A DNA stretch of 5,485 nucleotides from Clostridia bacterium (GTDB lineage: Bacteria > Bacillota_A > Clostridia > Lachnospirales > Cellulosilyticaceae), in NCBI GenBank assembly GCA_029239935.1, contig JARBTY010000203.1:1-5485 (forward strand). Reading direction: 5' to 3'. Position numbers and translations under genes: made by a program. The notes below the pieces were generated by a model that was not told the origin of the DNA, searched no databases, and saw only the letters and a program-made list of their open reading frames with translations. How positions within the stretch are numbered: position 1 is the first letter of the stretch; each line of letters begins with the position of its first letter. Positions 5,227 to 5,485 of the stretch are shown here, piece after piece.

Positions 5227-5263
5227 ATTTGATAGAATTAACATCGACAACCAATAAGCAAAT
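5227..5263. repeat. Dispersed repeat, copy B
   Basis: ATTTGATA (5227-5234), TTAACATCGACAACCAATAA (5238-5257) and AAATAA (about 5259-5264) match the block at 2522-2563, with a 3-base length difference in the first spacer. It is not followed by a transposase but by a long hairpin 22 bp downstream. It could be a left-end scrap of a lost IS110 copy or a shared target site. Confidence 0.6.
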
Positions 5264-5284
5264 AATATTATAAACATATATCCA

Positions 5285-5383
5285 CCCCGGAAAGCAAAGG
5301 GTATCTAACTCTTGCTGCAGAAAGTCTACAGGACTTGAATCACTGCAGCAAGAGTTAGATACCCTTTGCTCCGGGGTTTTTTT
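5285..5383 (+). terminator. Very long hairpin with T-tract (terminator or structured RNA)
   Basis: Arms at 5293-5320 and 5343-5370 are perfect reverse complements over 28 bp. CCCCGG (5285-5290) and CCGGGG (5371-5376) add 6 more bp past an AA bulge. Seven T follow (5377-5383). The 22-nt loop holds a nested AAGTC-TACAG-GACTT hairpin. The shape is that of a plus-strand Rho-independent terminator, but the stem is two to three times longer than needed. No gene lies close upstream, so a small stable RNA or a MITE-like element is an alternative. Confidence 0.65.
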
Positions 5384-5485
5384 ATCACTATGCCGTTTTC
5401 TGCAATTTATACTTGAAATATCTCGTTATAGAGGAGAATAAAAAAATATTCTGTCATATTAAAGATAAAACAACTGAAAAGGTGA
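5384..5485 (+). other. Upstream region of a gene beyond the window
   Basis: No gene starts here. GAGGAG at 5431-5436 has no ATG at usable distance. GAAAAGGTGA at the very end (5476-5485) looks like a ribosome binding site for a gene just outside the window. Confidence 0.3.

Larger units (their letters stand above)
4719..5284. other. AT-rich noncoding region
   Basis: No gene is supported on either strand. The longest ATG frame with any appeal is 4942-5037 (31 codons), which has no ribosome binding site. The region contains a terminator-like hairpin (4846-4898), the second copy of the dispersed repeat (5227-5263), and a CCTGAT/ATCAGG inverted repeat (4759-4764, 4794-4799). It may be a decayed toxin or immunity cassette, but no protein similarity can be read by eye. 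Confidence 0.55.

Noticed and set aside
5351..5365. TTAGATACCC in the long hairpin resembles a universal 16S rRNA segment
   Set aside because: The match is only about 11 nt and sits in a perfect inverted repeat with no other rRNA sequence around it, so it is probably chance.
1..5485. CRISPR array, tRNA or rRNA genes
   Set aside because: No regularly spaced repeats and no cloverleaf or rRNA sequence were seen on either strand.

Overview
The window looks like accessory chromosomal DNA of a low-GC Firmicute, most likely a gut-type clostridium (Lachnospiraceae-like). The evidence is AT-rich codon use, strong AGGAGG-type ribosome binding sites at short spacing, U-tract terminators, and gene families common in polymorphic-toxin arrays of those bacteria. 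The genus cannot be fixed from the sequence.

Layout. (1) 1-1294 holds the C-terminal end of a polymorphic toxin with a ParB-like nuclease-type domain. A SUKH (SMI1/KNR4) immunity gene follows, and then a complete kptA-family RNA 2'-phosphotransferase/ADP-ribosyltransferase gene 11 bp further on. All three lie on the + strand and look like one operon. (2) A strong bidirectional terminator (1337-1382) separates them from a convergent small helical protein gene on the - strand (1389-1664). (3) 1681-2600 has no convincing gene. It holds a locally GC-rich patch full of CCCC/GGGG motifs, hairpins and a 41-nt palindrome, and looks like debris of a small mobile element, perhaps with IS21-like ends. 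(4) 2697-3923 is an intact IS110-family DEDD recombinase. The structured noncoding DNA just upstream (about 2565-2690) is where a bridge RNA would be expected. (5) About 3973-4449 is the C-terminal part of a second polymorphic toxin with an HERMH (HExxH) zinc-metallopeptidase motif. It has lost its N-terminal delivery region at the IS110 right side. A 90-aa four-cysteine protein, probably the cognate immunity protein, overlaps it by ATGA. (6) 4719-5485 is noncoding. It contains two terminator-like hairpins, one with a perfect 28-bp stem, and a ~37-nt second copy of a sequence found at the left side of the IS110 gene.

Taken together, the region reads as the growing tail of a polymorphic-toxin locus. 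A full-length toxin with its immunity module (and a possible nucleic-acid end-modifying enzyme) is followed by an orphan toxin tip with its own immunity gene, and mobile elements lie between them. The points most worth checking are the kptA gene in an immunity operon, the candidate IS110 bridge RNA, and the apparently undescribed zinc-ribbon immunity protein paired with an HExxH toxin tip.
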